Shown here: piece after piece, positions 8,213-18,156 of the stretch
Position numbering within the stretch: position 1 is the first letter of the stretch
How the letters are laid out: every line of letters starts with the position of its first letter
NCBI GenBank assembly: GCA_965603015.1
Contig: CBFDBJ010000011.1
Span: 1-62,214, forward strand
Direction of reading: 5' to 3'
DNA length: 62,214 nucleotides
Source of the DNA: JAUWTJ01 sp965603015
GTDB taxonomy: Bacteria > Pseudomonadota > Alphaproteobacteria > M2410
The notes under the pieces: generated by a model
Database searches by the model: none
What the model was told of the DNA's origin: nothing
The model's input: only the letters and a program-made list of their open reading frames with translations
Program-made: the position numbers and the translations under genes

Positions 8213-9025
8213 TCAGCCCCTGCCCTTGCCCAGAAACTCTCTCACCAGCCGTTTGGTGTTCCACTCATCTCTCACCAGCGCATCGGGAATCTTCGCGCGA
8301 ATTTTTTCGTGAAACTCCGGCAGGCTGGTCCAGTGCAGTCCGGGGCGCAGGTGGTGAGCCGTGTGAAATCCCAGGTTCCAGGAGAAGAGATTATATAGCG
8401 GATCGAGAATATTGTGGGTCGCCTCGTAGGGGTTATCGGTGTCGAGGCCGGCATGATGCCCATAGGTCGTATCCACCAGGAAGAACAGCGCTATCGTCAT
8501 TGGCAGGACAAAGATCAAGCAGGCTTTCAGTGGTGAGCCGAGAATAAAGGCTGTCAACAAGAGACTTGAGACGCCAAGAAAAGCCAGAAATCGATAGAAG
8601 ATCGGCCTGTGCGTAAGGCCGACCCGGAACGCTTCGGGATAGATCATTACCGTATTGCGCAGGCAATACCAGGTGCGGCCCATGACGTCACCATTGCGCT
8701 TCTTCCACGGTGAGGTGTCAGTAGATTGATCAAGAAACCGTTCATGATGCCCGATATTGTGATGCAAGGTCCAGGTGAAAGGCGTCGTGCCGGTTTGCAG
8801 GAACAGGACACACTCATAGATCCGATTGAGCCAGGGGCTGCGAAAGGTCATGCAATGATGGTGGTTGTGATTGAGAGCACTGGCGGAGAATTGAAACGGG
8901 ACAAGGGCAGCAACCGCGACAATGACTATGAAGAGGTTCTCAACCAGAAAAAACAAACTCATCTGGATCGTTGCAATGATGAGGGTGAAAACCACCCCTT
9001 TCCAGTCTCTAATATTTCGTAGCAT
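8213..9025 (-). CDS. Membrane fatty acid desaturase family protein
   Basis: A 270-aa integral membrane di-iron enzyme with the three histidine boxes of the desaturase/hydroxylase family: HNHHH (about residue 53), HHNIGHH (about 88-94) and HTAHH (about 218). A further HH in TYGHHAGLD lies between the second and third boxes. Hydrophobic pairs flank the boxes (about 12-45 and 140-190), as expected for four membrane crossings. It probably desaturates or hydroxylates an acyl chain or another lipid using oxygen; regiospecificity cannot be read. It is convergent with the PAS kinase gene and 37 bp from it. Confidence 0.85.
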   Translation of the reverse strand: MLRNIRDWKGVVFTLIIATIQMSLFFLVENLFIVIVAVAALVPFQFSASALNHNHHHCMTFRSPWLNRIYECVLFLQTGTTPFTWTLHHNIGHHERFLDQSTDTSPWKKRNGDVMGRTWYCLRNTVMIYPEAFRVGLTHRPIFYRFLAFLGVSSLLLTAFILGSPLKACLIFVLPMTIALFFLVDTTYGHHAGLDTDNPYEATHNILDPLYNLFSWNLGFHTAHHLRPGLHWTSLPEFHEKIRAKIPDALVRDEWNTKRLVREFLGKGRG

Positions 9026-9185
9026 CTAAATTTGTCCTTTCACGCTTCCTCGCCTCTGCAAGGCCGTTCCGACTCAGGCAAAGTTATACCCGCAATTGTG
9101 CTCAAAAGGTTAATCAGGATTAATTATCTTTCCAGAATCCAGGTTGAATTACCTTACCCCACACCCGTCTCCAGAAAGGCCCGGT

Positions 9186-9785
9186 TCAACGTCCCCGATC
9201 TGCTGTCGCGAGCGCGCTGAGCCGTTCAATATCTGATGCCTCCACGATCATCCGGGCGAGTTGATAGCTGAACCCCGCTCTCGCAAATGAAGCCAGTTCC
9301 CGCCTCACCTTGTCCTCACCGGGCTTTGCCGTTCTGTAGGGGCCAAAGCGGCGGCGACGGGCATAGGCAATCGCCGCCTCGATTTCCAGGCTGTCGCCTT
9401 TTTCTTCCCGCAGCGCGTCAAGCGCCGCATTGATATCGCTCTCTCCAACCCCCTTTTGTTTCAGGGTGCCGCGAATCACGCGCTCGGATTTTCCGGACCT
9501 GTGCAGCGAGAACGTTCGCGTCAGGGCGTATTCCGTATCATTGACGAGCCCGAGGCGGACGAATTTTGCGACCGTTGCCTCGATCCAGTCTGTCTGCTCC
9601 GCAGAAGGGGCGGAATGCCCCTCATTGCGCCGACGGACCTTGCGCTCGAGAACGCGTGCCAGATTTTCGGCGCAGGACGCATAACGGCCGAGATAATAGG
9701 TGGCGGCGTTCTCAAGATAGCGCGCGGTGACGGGGCGCTGGCGAGGCTCTTTCTCCCTATCGACATTTTTCCCGAAATCGTTCAT
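9186..9785 (-). CDS. recX: RecX regulatory protein
   Basis: A 199-aa RecX-family protein that binds RecA filaments and limits recombination activity. Three-helix repeats are visible: ARYLENAATYYLGRYASCAENLARVLERKV (repeat 1), VAKFVRLGLVNDTEYAL followed by RVIRGTLKQKGV (repeat 2), and RRELASFARAGFSYQLARMIVE (repeat 3). The highly basic segment YARRRRFGPYR sits before repeat 3. RecX genes often lie next to recA, but no recA is in this window. The gene is divergent from the oxoprolinase gene. Confidence 0.85.
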   Translation of the reverse strand: MNDFGKNVDREKEPRQRPVTARYLENAATYYLGRYASCAENLARVLERKVRRRNEGHSAPSAEQTDWIEATVAKFVRLGLVNDTEYALTRTFSLHRSGKSERVIRGTLKQKGVGESDINAALDALREEKGDSLEIEAAIAYARRRRFGPYRTAKPGEDKVRRELASFARAGFSYQLARMIVEASDIERLSALATADRGR

Positions 9786-9864
9786 CGGTGAACCTTACAC
9801 GGGCTCCACACGGCATGTCACCAATGTCATTGCACCCCGCGTCACTGCCCGATAAGACTCTGAA

Positions 9865-12800
9865 ATGTTTCAGGGAAATAACAAGTATCAGTTCTGGATC
9901 GACCGTGGCGGCACCTTTACCGATGTCGTGGTGCGTGGGCCTGACGGATCGATTGAAGCCCTGAAGCTACTTTCTGAGAATCCGGCGCACTACGGTGACG
10001 CGGCGATTGAAGGGATCAGGCGGGGCATGGCGCTTGTGCCCGGGGACCCGATCCCGACTAACCGGATCCATTCGGTCAAAATGGGGACGACCGTCGCGAC
10101 GAATGCGCTGCTGGAGCGCAAGGGCGCGCCGACGGTTCTGGTGACGACACGGGGTTTTCGCGATGCGCTGGCCATCGGCTATCAGCACCGTACTCACCTT
10201 TTCAAGCTGAAGATCGAAAAGCCGGAACTTCTTGCGTCACACATCATCGAGGTTGATGAACGCGTCTCGGCGCGCGGCGAGGTGCTTGAACCTCTCGGAC
10301 TTGAAGGTGCCAGGGCGGAGCTCACGGCAGCCTTTGAGTCCGGCTACCGCGCCATCGCCATTGTCCTGATGCACGGCTATCGCTACACCGCCCACGAAGA
10401 AGACCTTGCGACGCTGGCGCGCGACATCGGTTATACTCAGGTCTCAACTTCGCATGAGGTCAGCCCCCTGATGAAGTTCGTCTCACGCGGCGATACAACA
10501 GTGGTTGACGCCTATCTGTCACCCATCCTGCGTGCCTATGTGGCCCGGGTCGATGATAGCCTTGAACGCGACGGGACCGACTGTTCGCTGATGTTCATGC
10601 GCTCCAATGGCGGGCTGACGGCGGCAGAGCTTTTGCAAGGCAAGGATGCCATCCTCTCCGGCCCCGCGGGCGGTGTCGTTGGCATGGTCAAGACATCGGA
10701 ACTTGCCGGATTTTCACGCGTCATCGGCTTTGATATGGGCGGCACATCGACTGACGTCTCGCACTTCGCCGGTGAGTTCGAAAGGGCTTTCGAAACCGAG
10801 GTCGCCGGGGTGCGGATGCGCGCGCCGATGATGCAGATCAATACAGTCGCAGCTGGCGGCGGATCGATCCTGTCGTGGGACGGAGCGCGTCTGCGCGTCG
10901 GGCCGCAGAGCGCGGGCGCAGACCCCGGGCCCGCCTGCTATCGCAAGGGTGGGCCGCTCACGGTTACCGACGCCAATGTCATGCTGGGCAAACTTGCGCC
11001 GGACTTCTTCCCGCATGTCTTCGGACCTGACGCCAATGAGACCATCGACCGGGCCGTGGTCGAGAAGAAGTTCGCGGAGCTCGCGGGCGAGATTGGCGGT
11101 CTGTCGCCGGAAGAACTCGCAGAAGGTTTCATCAAGATTGCCGTCGAAAACATGGCGCAGGCGATCAAGAAAATCTCGGTGGCGCGCGGCTATGATGTGA
11201 CGAGTTACGTGTTGACGAGCTTCGGCGGGGCCGGTGGACAGCATGCCTGCCTCGTGGCGGACAGCCTGGGCATGGAGAAGGTTTTGCTGCATCCTCTGGC
11301 GGGGGTTCTTTCTGCCTACGGGATGGGGCTTGCCGAAATCCGTGCGACGCGCGAGCGCGCCATTGAGGCAAGCCTTGATGAAGGCGCGCTTGAGCAAAGC
11401 GGGCGGATCTTCGAGGCTCTCGAACGCGAGACGGCGGGCGAGCTTGCGGGCCAAAAGGTTGAAACCAGCGATATTGGCCATCATCGCCGCCTGCACATAC
11501 GCTTTGAGGGAACCGATACGTCCCTCCCCGCCGCGTTCGGCACGTTGGCATCCGTGCAGGCGGATTTCCGCGCAGCTCATCAAGCCCGGTTCGGGTTTGT
11601 GCCCGATGGCAAGGCCATGATCCTTGAAGCCATTGAGCTCGAAAGCGTTGGGCCGGGCGCCGATCCCGAAGAAGCCGAACACGTGCTCGTGAGCGGCGCG
11701 CCCGAGCCCCGGGGGCGCACCCGGATGTTCGTATCAGGCGCATGGGCCGATGCGCCCATTTTCGACCGTCAGGACTTGAAACCTGGTCACAAGGTCGTCG
11801 GCCCGGCGATTATCACCGAACCCAACTCGACAATCGCTCTGGAGCCTGGCTGGACCCTTGAAGTGACCAGACTTGATCACCTGCTTTTGACCCGAGCCGA
11901 AAAACTTGCACGGGTGAAGGCCATCGGCACCGAGGCTGACCCGATCATGCTGGAGATCTTCAACAATCTCTTCATGAGCATTGCCGAGCAAATGGGCTTC
12001 ACCCTCGAAAAGACGGCGAGTTCGGTCAATATCAAGGAGCGGCTCGACTTTTCCTGCGCGGTTTTCAATACAGAAGGCGCGCTTGTCGCCAACGCGCCCC
12101 ACATGCCGGTGCATCTTGGCTCCATGGGGGCCAGCGTTGCGGCGGTGATCGAGCAAAATGCGGGCGCTATTTCGAAGGGCGATGTTTTCGTTCTCAACGC
12201 GCCCTATAACGGCGGGACACATCTGCCTGATATCACGGTTGTCACACCTGTTTTCAATGAAGCGGGTACGGATCTTCTGTTTTTCACGGCCTCGCGCGGG
12301 CACCATGCCGACATCGGCGGTATCTCGCCGGGTTCCATGCCAGCCCACTCGAAAACCGTGGGTGAAGAAGGCGTGCTCATTGATAATTTCAGACTTGTTG
12401 CGTCAGGTCACTTCCGCGAGGATGAAATCCGGGCGCTGCTGACACGTGGTGCCTGGCCAGCGCGCAATCCGGAGCAGAACATTGCCGACCTAAAGGCTCA
12501 AATTGCCGCCTGCGAAAAAGGCGCGCAGGAACTTCTGAAAATGGTGGATCAGTTTGGACTTGATGTGGTCCGCGCCTATATGCGCCATGTGCAGGACAAT
12601 GCCGAAGAAGCGGTGCGCCGGGTCATTGATGTGCTGGAGCCTGTGAGTACCGTCCACCGGATGGACGGCGGCATGGAAATCCATATCGATATTCGCGTTG
12701 ACCGGGAGGCGCGCGAGGCGACCATCGACTTTACCGGGACCTCGCCGCAACAGGCGAACAATTTCAATGCGCCGTCAGCCATTGCCCGCGCTGCAGTGCT

Positions 12801-13470
12801 CTACGTCTTCCGCTGCCTTGTTGACGATGATATTCCGCTCAACGCAGGGTGTCTCAAGCCGCTTCACATTATTCTGCCGGAAGGGTCTCTGGTTTGCCCC
12901 GCCTTCCCCGCCGCCGTCGTGGCCGGAAACGTCGAGACCAGCCAGGCCATGGTCGATGCGCTCTTCCACGGCGTCGGCGCGCTGGCCGGGGCGCAAGGCA
13001 CGATGAACAATCTCACCTTTGGCAATGAACGCACCCAATACTATGAGACCATCTGTGGCGGCGCTGGTGCCGGCAGCGGATTTGACGGGGCGGACGCGAT
13101 CCACACCCACATGACCAACTCGCGCCTGACGGATCCCGAAGTGCTTGAATGGCGCTTCCCTGTTTTGCTGGAGGATTTCCACATTCGCCGGGGCTCGGGC
13201 GGCGCGGGCCACTATCGCGGCGGCGACGGGACGGTGCGGCGGATGAAGTTTTTGGAGGCGATGGACCTGTCCATCCTGTCGATCAACCGCGAACACGGGC
13301 CGAGCGGGCTTGCCGGTGGCGGCGATGGTGCGGCTGGGATTAACAAGGTCATTCGAGCAGATGGTTCTATAGAGGCTTTGAAGGGTTCGGATGCAACGCA
13401 TATGAACAAGGGTGATGCCATTGAAATATCAACGCCTGGCGGCGGCGGCTATGGACCAGAAAGACGCTAA
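9865..13470 (+). CDS. oplaH: 5-oxoprolinase (ATP-hydrolysing), fused HyuA-HyuB type
   Basis: A 1201-aa cytosolic enzyme that converts 5-oxo-L-proline plus ATP to L-glutamate, recycling pyroglutamate from glutathione turnover. The order is hydantoinase A N-terminal domain (about 8-200, DRGGTFTDVV phosphate motif, GTTVATNALLERKG), hydantoinase A core (about 205-500, SGPAGGVVGM, FDMGGTSTDVS, AGGGSI, GGAGGQHAC), then a hydantoinase B domain (about 690-1195, FNTEGALVANAPHMPVHLGSMG, FIGTSP-like FTGTSPQQ, GGGGYGPE end). Length and fusion match bacterial and eukaryotic oxoprolinase rather than the two-gene hydantoinase. The ATG at 9865 places the DRGGTFTDV motif at residue 13. It is a single-gene unit, with a palindromic repeat immediately downstream. 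Confidence 0.9.
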   Translation: MFQGNNKYQFWIDRGGTFTDVVVRGPDGSIEALKLLSENPAHYGDAAIEGIRRGMALVPGDPIPTNRIHSVKMGTTVATNALLERKGAPTVLVTTRGFRDALAIGYQHRTHLFKLKIEKPELLASHIIEVDERVSARGEVLEPLGLEGARAELTAAFESGYRAIAIVLMHGYRYTAHEEDLATLARDIGYTQVSTSHEVSPLMKFVSRGDTTVVDAYLSPILRAYVARVDDSLERDGTDCSLMFMRSNGGLTAAELLQGKDAILSGPAGGVVGMVKTSELAGFSRVIGFDMGGTSTDVSHFAGEFERAFETEVAGVRMRAPMMQINTVAAGGGSILSWDGARLRVGPQSAGADPGPACYRKGGPLTVTDANVMLGKLAPDFFPHVFGPDANETIDRAVVEKKFAELAGEIGGLSPEELAEGFIKIAVENMAQAIKKISVARGYDVTSYVLTSFGGAGGQHACLVADSLGMEKVLLHPLAGVLSAYGMGLAEIRATRERAIEASLDEGALEQSGRIFEALERETAGELAGQKVETSDIGHHRRLHIRFEGTDTSLPAAFGTLASVQADFRAAHQARFGFVPDGKAMILEAIELESVGPGADPEEAEHVLVSGAPEPRGRTRMFVSGAWADAPIFDRQDLKPGHKVVGPAIITEPNSTIALEPGWTLEVTRLDHLLLTRAEKLARVKAIGTEADPIMLEIFNNLFMSIAEQMGFTLEKTASSVNIKERLDFSCAVFNTEGALVANAPHMPVHLGSMGASVAAVIEQNAGAISKGDVFVLNAPYNGGTHLPDITVVTPVFNEAGTDLLFFTASRGHHADIGGISPGSMPAHSKTVGEEGVLIDNFRLVASGHFREDEIRALLTRGAWPARNPEQNIADLKAQIAACEKGAQELLKMVDQFGLDVVRAYMRHVQDNAEEAVRRVIDVLEPVSTVHRMDGGMEIHIDIRVDREAREATIDFTGTSPQQANNFNAPSAIARAAVLYVFRCLVDDDIPLNAGCLKPLHIILPEGSLVCPAFPAAVVAGNVETSQAMVDALFHGVGALAGAQGTMNNLTFGNERTQYYETICGGAGAGSGFDGADAIHTHMTNSRLTDPEVLEWRFPVLLEDFHIRRGSGGAGHYRGGDGTVRRMKFLEAMDLSILSINREHGPSGLAGGGDGAAGINKVIRADGSIEALKGSDATHMNKGDAIEISTPGGGGYGPERR

Positions 13471-13474
13471 CCTG

Positions 13475-13598
13475 GATTGTCACCCCGGATGCAATGCGGT
13501 GCGCAGTACCGCTTTGCTGGTCCGGGGCCTACATTTCCAGATTGGGTCCCGGACCAGCAGTGCATCATTCCATGCTGCACAGCATCCGAGATGACATC
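13475..13598. repeat. Intergenic nested inverted repeat (about 124 bp)
   Basis: Outer arms 13475-13492 and 13582-13598 pair with a few mismatches (GTCACCCCGGATGC against GCATCCGAGATGAC). An inner perfect 12-bp pair lies at 13515-13526 and 13548-13559 (TGCTGGTCCGGG / CCCGGACCAGCA). The element has no coding potential and resembles the mobile palindromes dispersed between alphaproteobacterial genes. It fills the gap between the oxoprolinase and SDR genes. Confidence 0.75.
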
Positions 13599-13620
13599 GT
13601 AAATAAAGGAGCAAAACACC

Positions 13621-14298
13621 ATGACAACGATCCTCATCACCGGAGCCAATCGCGGTATTGGCCTTGAACTGGTGCGCCAATATGCGAGCGATGGCGACAC
13701 AGTTCTCGCCTGTTGCAGAAACCCGCAAGAGGCCTCGAACCTCAAGGCTATCGACGGCATCAAAGTCTTCCAGCTTGATGTCACCGACGGTGCTTCGGCC
13801 AAAGCCCTCAAGGCAGCTCTCGGCGATACGCCCGTCGATGTCCTGATCAACAATGCCGGCATCAACCTCGAGCCGCAAAGCTTTGAAGAGATGGATTTTG
13901 ACAAGTGGGAAGAAACTTTCCGGGTCAATTCCATCGGCCCCTTCCGCATGGTTCAGGCGCTGATCGACAATGTGAAGGCGGGCAAGGACAAGAAGATCGT
14001 CACGATCTCGAGCAAGATGGGTTCGGTCGGCAATGTCTACTACGGTGGCTCGATCGCCTATTCGTCATCCAAGTCGGCGGTCAACATGGTCACCAAAATC
14101 CTCGCCAACCGGTTCCGCGACGACGGCATCATCGCCGTGCCGCTGCATCCCGAATGGGTGCGCACTGATATGGGTGGACCGAGTGCGCGGATCTCGACAG
14201 AAGAAAGCGCGAGCGGTCTACGCAAGGTGATTGCCGGACTGACCTTGGCAGAGAGTGGGCGATTCTTTCAGTATGATGGTGAAGAACTGCCGTGGTAG
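13621..14298 (+). CDS. Short-chain dehydrogenase/reductase (C-factor-like SDR)
   Basis: A 225-aa Rossmann-fold oxidoreductase. The NAD(P) motif TGANRGIG is at residues 7-14, the NNAG strand at about 79-82, catalytic Ser in TISSKMG, and YSSSK (about 147-151) provides the active-site Tyr and Lys. The compact size and the PEWVRTDMGG segment resemble the C-factor/sniffer-type SDRs. The ribosome-binding site AAAGGAG lies 9 nt before the ATG. The substrate is unknown. The gene is flanked by two palindromic repeats, so it looks like a single-gene insertion between the oxoprolinase gene and the methionine operon. Confidence 0.8.
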   Translation: MTTILITGANRGIGLELVRQYASDGDTVLACCRNPQEASNLKAIDGIKVFQLDVTDGASAKALKAALGDTPVDVLINNAGINLEPQSFEEMDFDKWEETFRVNSIGPFRMVQALIDNVKAGKDKKIVTISSKMGSVGNVYYGGSIAYSSSKSAVNMVTKILANRFRDDGIIAVPLHPEWVRTDMGGPSARISTEESASGLRKVIAGLTLAESGRFFQYDGEELPW

Positions 14299-14312
14299 TG
14301 CTCCCCCATGGC

Positions 14313-14420
14313 TTGTCGTCCTCGGGCCACGCAACGCGTGGAACCGGGGACCTTCTGTGAGAGCCGTGAGATCCTGAGAGAAAATCCCCGATCAGCGCTT
14401 CGCGCCGTCGAGGATGACAA
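14313..14420. repeat. Intergenic imperfect inverted repeat (about 108 bp)
   Basis: Outer arms TTGTCGTCCTCGGG (14313-14326) and GTCGAGGATGACAA (14407-14420) pair with few mismatches. Inner ACCGGGGA (14343-14350) pairs roughly with TCCCCGAT. It belongs to the same general class as the repeat before the SDR gene and may also work as a bidirectional terminator between the convergent SDR and metH genes. Confidence 0.65.
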
Positions 14421-14441
14421 TTTCTTTTAAGACCGGAGTTC

Positions 14442-17075
14442 TCACGCCATATTCGGTGCGAGCCACCTTTTCGCCTCGCGTTCATCCCAGCCCTTGCGCC
14501 TGGCATAGTCGTCGACCTGATCCTGCTGGATTTTTCCGAGACCAAAATACTGGCTATCCGGGTGGGAGAAATAGAAGCCCGAGACACTGGCGGCTGGCCA
14601 CATAGCGCAGCTTTCGGTGAGCGAAACGCCGGTGCGAGCCTCGGCTTCGAGGGCGGTAAAGAGAGTGCGCTTTTCGGTGTGGTCGGGGCATGCGGGATAG
14701 CCGGGCGCGGGGCGGATGCCCCGGTATTTTTCCTTGATGAGGGCTTCATTTTCCAGCGTCTCGTCCGAGGCATAGGCCCAGAATTCCTTGCGCACCCGCT
14801 CGTGCATGCGTTCGGCGAAGGCTTCGGCCAGCCGGTCGGCGAGCGCCTGAACCATGATGGCGGAATAATCGTCGTGCGCGTCCTTGAAGGCTTTGGCGCG
14901 CGCATCGACGCCCTCCCCTGCCGTGACGACGAAGCCGCCGAGGTAATCTGCGGCGCCGGTTTCTTTTGGTGCCACAAAGTCTGCGAGGGCGAAGTTGGCG
15001 CGGTCACCCTGACGCGCCATTTGCTGACGCAGGGTGTGGAAAGTCGCTCCGACTTCGGAGCGATCATCGACCGTATAAGTTTCGATGTCATCCGTCTTGC
15101 TATTGGCTGGCCAGAACCCGATCACGGCTTTGGGCGCAAACCACTTCTCGGAAATTATCTTCTTCAACATGGCCTGCGCGTCGCTGAAGAGATTTGTTGC
15201 CGCCTCGCCCACCTTTTCATCGGTCAGAATTTTTGGATACTTTCCGGTGAGCTCCCAGGTCTGAAAGAATGGCGACCAGTCGATGTACTCAGCCAATTCC
15301 GCAAGGTCGTAAGTCTCGAACGTCTTGAGGCCAGTGAAGGTTGGTTTTGGCGGTGTGTAACCCTGCCACTCATTCGCGAACCTGTTGGCGCGGGCATCCT
15401 TGATGGTCAAGCTCTTGCGCGCCGTCTGGCCTGCAGCGTGGCGTTGCTGAACTTCAGCGTATTCTATGCGGGTTTTCTCGATCAGATCGCCGCGCAGTTC
15501 TTTGGAAATCAAACTCGAGGCAATGCCGACAGCGCGCGAGGCATCGGTGACATAGATCGCCTGATTTTTGAGGTAGTTCGGCGCGATCTTGACCGCCGTG
15601 TGAACCTTTGACGTGGTGGCGCCGCCGATGAGGAGCGGCAGATCGAAACCCTCGCGCTCCATTTCGCTCGCCACATAGGTCATCTCATCAAGGCTCGGGG
15701 TGATGAGCCCGGAGAGCCCGATAATATCGACGTTGTGCTCCTTCGCGGCCTTGAGGATATCCTCGGCCGGCACCATGACACCGAGATCGACGATCTCATA
15801 ATTGTTACACTGAAGAACAACGCCGACAATATTTTTGCCGATGTCATGCACGTCCCCCTTGACGGTTGCCATGAGGATCTTGCCCTGAGCACTGCCGCCA
15901 CTTTTGGCTTTTTCGGCTTCAATGAAAGGATTGAGATGGGCAACAGCCGCCTTCATGACGCGGGCGGACTTAACAACCTGCGGCAGGAACATTTTCCCCG
16001 AGCCAAAGAGATCACCGACAACGTTCATACCGTCCATCAACGGCCCCTCGATCACATCAAGCGGCTTTGTCGCTTCAAGGCGCGCTTCTTCGGTATCTTC
16101 AACGATGAATTCAGTGATGCCATTGACCAGCGCATGTTCAAGTCGCTTTGAAACGGGAGCCTCACGCCAGGACAGGTCGGCCTTGCGCTCAGTGGCCTTT
16201 ATACCCTTGAACCCTTCAGCAACATCGAGAAGCCGGTCGGTGGCATCCGCGCGGCGATTGAGAATGACGTCCTCGACGGCCTCGAGCAGGCCTTTTGGAA
16301 TATCATCATAGACCGCGAGCTGGCCCGCATTGACGATCGCCATGTCGAGCCCGGCCTTGATGGCGTGAAACAAAAAGACCGAATGCATCGCTTCGCGAAC
16401 AATGTCGTTACCGCGAAAGGAGAAGGAAACATTCGACAGACCGCCGGAGATGGAGGCGTACGGCAAGGTCGCCTTGATCCGCTTGCTGGCATTGATGAAG
16501 TCGACAGCGTAATTGTTGTGCTCTTCGATGCCGGTTGCGACGGCGAAGATATTGGGATCAAAGATGATGTCCTGCGGGGCAAAACCAACTTTTTCGGTCA
16601 GCACCTTGTAAGACTTCGTGCAAATCTCGACCTTGCGATCCTCGGTGTCAGCCTGGCCCTTTTCATCAAATGCCATGACCACCGCGGCCGCGCCATATCG
16701 GCGGATGGTCCGGGCTTGTTCGATGAACTTTTCCTCGCCTTCCTTCATGCTGATGGAATTGACGATGGCCTTGCCCTGAACATTCTTGAGGCCCTCTTCG
16801 ATGACCTCCCATTTGGACGAGTCGATCATCACCGGCACGCGAGAGATATCCGGCTCCGAAGCGATCAGACGCAGGAAGGTCCCCATGGCCGCTTTGGAAT
16901 CCAGCATGGCCTCATCCATGTTGACGTCAATAATCTGCGCGCCGCTTTCAACTTGCTGGCGCGCGACAGCCAATGCCGCGTCGTAATCATCAGCCAGAAT
17001 GAGTTTCTTGAATTTTGCCGAACCGGTGACATTGGTCCGTTCACCGATATTGATGAAGGTTGCTATAGAGGTCAT
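14442..17075 (-). CDS. metH: Cobalamin-dependent methionine synthase, folate/B12/reactivation part
   Basis: An 877-aa protein carrying every MetH module except the homocysteine domain. It has a pterin-binding methyltetrahydrofolate domain (about 5-260, FINIGERTNVTGS, IDVNMDEAMLDSKAAM), a cobalamin cap and B12-binding domain with the lower-ligand motif DVHDIGKNIVGVVLQCNNYE (about 410) and GLSGLITPSLDEM, and a C-terminal AdoMet-binding reactivation domain (about 590-870, ending RPAPGYPACPDH, the AdoMet site, and SGFYFSHPDSQYFGLGKI). The homocysteine domain is the separate gene directly upstream, 16 bp away. The break is at a domain boundary, with its own start, so this is a natural split rather than a frameshift. 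It makes methionine and tetrahydrofolate. Confidence 0.92.
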   Translation of the reverse strand: MTSIATFINIGERTNVTGSAKFKKLILADDYDAALAVARQQVESGAQIIDVNMDEAMLDSKAAMGTFLRLIASEPDISRVPVMIDSSKWEVIEEGLKNVQGKAIVNSISMKEGEEKFIEQARTIRRYGAAAVVMAFDEKGQADTEDRKVEICTKSYKVLTEKVGFAPQDIIFDPNIFAVATGIEEHNNYAVDFINASKRIKATLPYASISGGLSNVSFSFRGNDIVREAMHSVFLFHAIKAGLDMAIVNAGQLAVYDDIPKGLLEAVEDVILNRRADATDRLLDVAEGFKGIKATERKADLSWREAPVSKRLEHALVNGITEFIVEDTEEARLEATKPLDVIEGPLMDGMNVVGDLFGSGKMFLPQVVKSARVMKAAVAHLNPFIEAEKAKSGGSAQGKILMATVKGDVHDIGKNIVGVVLQCNNYEIVDLGVMVPAEDILKAAKEHNVDIIGLSGLITPSLDEMTYVASEMEREGFDLPLLIGGATTSKVHTAVKIAPNYLKNQAIYVTDASRAVGIASSLISKELRGDLIEKTRIEYAEVQQRHAAGQTARKSLTIKDARANRFANEWQGYTPPKPTFTGLKTFETYDLAELAEYIDWSPFFQTWELTGKYPKILTDEKVGEAATNLFSDAQAMLKKIISEKWFAPKAVIGFWPANSKTDDIETYTVDDRSEVGATFHTLRQQMARQGDRANFALADFVAPKETGAADYLGGFVVTAGEGVDARAKAFKDAHDDYSAIMVQALADRLAEAFAERMHERVRKEFWAYASDETLENEALIKEKYRGIRPAPGYPACPDHTEKRTLFTALEAEARTGVSLTESCAMWPAASVSGFYFSHPDSQYFGLGKIQQDQVDDYARRKGWDEREAKRWLAPNMA

Positions 17076-17091
17076 ACTATTTTTTTCTCGT

Positions 17092-18156
17092 TCAGGCTAC
17101 ATTGAGGACTTCAAGTCCTGAAAGGCGCATGGCGCGTTCTATTTCCGGACCCTTACGGGGAGCCATTCCCGACATTGCATCGGCAATCGCCTTGATGTGA
17201 TCCGGCGACGAGCCACAGCATCCGCCTACAAGATTGACAAGGCCCGCGGTCGCCCATCCCTTGAGCTGCGCCGCCATGATCTCCGGCGTTTCGTCGTATT
17301 CGCCAAATTCATTGGGAAGACCGGCATTGGGGTAGGCACTGACAGGGACGCCCGCGACTTTGGCAAGCTGGGCAATATGAGGGCGCATCAGCTCCGCACC
17401 CAGTGCGCAATTGAGGCCCACACTAAAGGGCTCCGCATGGGCGACTGAATTCCAGAATGCCTCCACCGTTTGGCCCGAGAGTGTCCGACCGGATCGATCT
17501 GTGATCGTGCCGGAGATCATGATGGGTATGTTGATGCCCGTCTCGTCGCGCAATTCGGCGAGGGCAACAAGCGCAGCCTTCGAATTCAACGTATCAAAGA
17601 TAGTTTCCACGGCCAGAATATCCGCCCCGCCATCGACAAGACCGCGAGCAGCAGCCTTATAGGATTCCTTTACCTCGTCAAAGGTGACGGCGCGGAAGCC
17701 CGGGTCGTTGACATCCGGTGACAGAGACAGCGTCTTGTTCATCGGCCCAAGGGCGCCGACGACAAAGCGCGGACGGTCCGGCGTCTTGGCAGTCATTTTG
17801 TCAGCAGCGACCCGCGCCAGCCTGGCGCCTTCAAAATTGAAATCGCGGGCGAGATCCTCCATTTCATAGTCGGCCTGGCTGATCGATGTACCATTGAACG
17901 TATTGGTGCCGATCAGGTCGGCACCGGCTTCAAGGTACTGCGTGTGGATCGCCTCGATGATATCGGGTCGGGTGAGGTTGAGCACTTCATTGTTGCCCTT
18001 GATCAAAAGATGATAATCGCTGAATTTTTCGCCGCGAAAATCCTCTTCGCTCAACTCACGCCGCTGGATCATTGTTCCCATGGCGCCGTCGATGATCAAG
18101 ATCCGTTTTTTCAACTCGGCGTTCAGATATTTGAGATTGGCTGCATGATCAGGCAT
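17092..18156 (-). CDS. Homocysteine S-methyltransferase domain protein (MetH N-terminal module)
   Basis: A 354-aa zinc-dependent homocysteine methyltransferase that supplies the module missing from the metH product. It has ILIIDGAMGTMIQ (about 17-29), GTNTFNGTSISQADY, and the zinc thiolates in GLNCALGAE (about 241) and GGCCGSSPDHIKAI (about 306), i.e. one plus two Cys. The ATG at 18156 has AAAGGAG upstream; longer readings from 18411 only run back into metF. It overlaps the metF stop by 8 bp and is followed 16 bp later by metH, so all are one operon. It should dock with the B12 domain of the metH product to form a functional two-protein methionine synthase. Confidence 0.9.
   Translation of the reverse strand: MPDHAANLKYLNAELKKRILIIDGAMGTMIQRRELSEEDFRGEKFSDYHLLIKGNNEVLNLTRPDIIEAIHTQYLEAGADLIGTNTFNGTSISQADYEMEDLARDFNFEGARLARVAADKMTAKTPDRPRFVVGALGPMNKTLSLSPDVNDPGFRAVTFDEVKESYKAAARGLVDGGADILAVETIFDTLNSKAALVALAELRDETGINIPIMISGTITDRSGRTLSGQTVEAFWNSVAHAEPFSVGLNCALGAELMRPHIAQLAKVAGVPVSAYPNAGLPNEFGEYDETPEIMAAQLKGWATAGLVNLVGGCCGSSPDHIKAIADAMSGMAPRKGPEIERAMRLSGLEVLNVA

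Noticed and set aside
10714..11682. Long minus-strand open frame inside the oxoprolinase gene
   Set aside because: It has no family features, and the plus-strand oxoprolinase is continuous and well conserved across the same bases.
17076..17091. Break between the homocysteine methyltransferase and metH core as a frameshift or pseudogene
   Set aside because: The break is at a domain boundary, the upstream part ends with a proper stop, the downstream part has its own ATG, and split methionine synthases of this form exist in other alphaproteobacteria.
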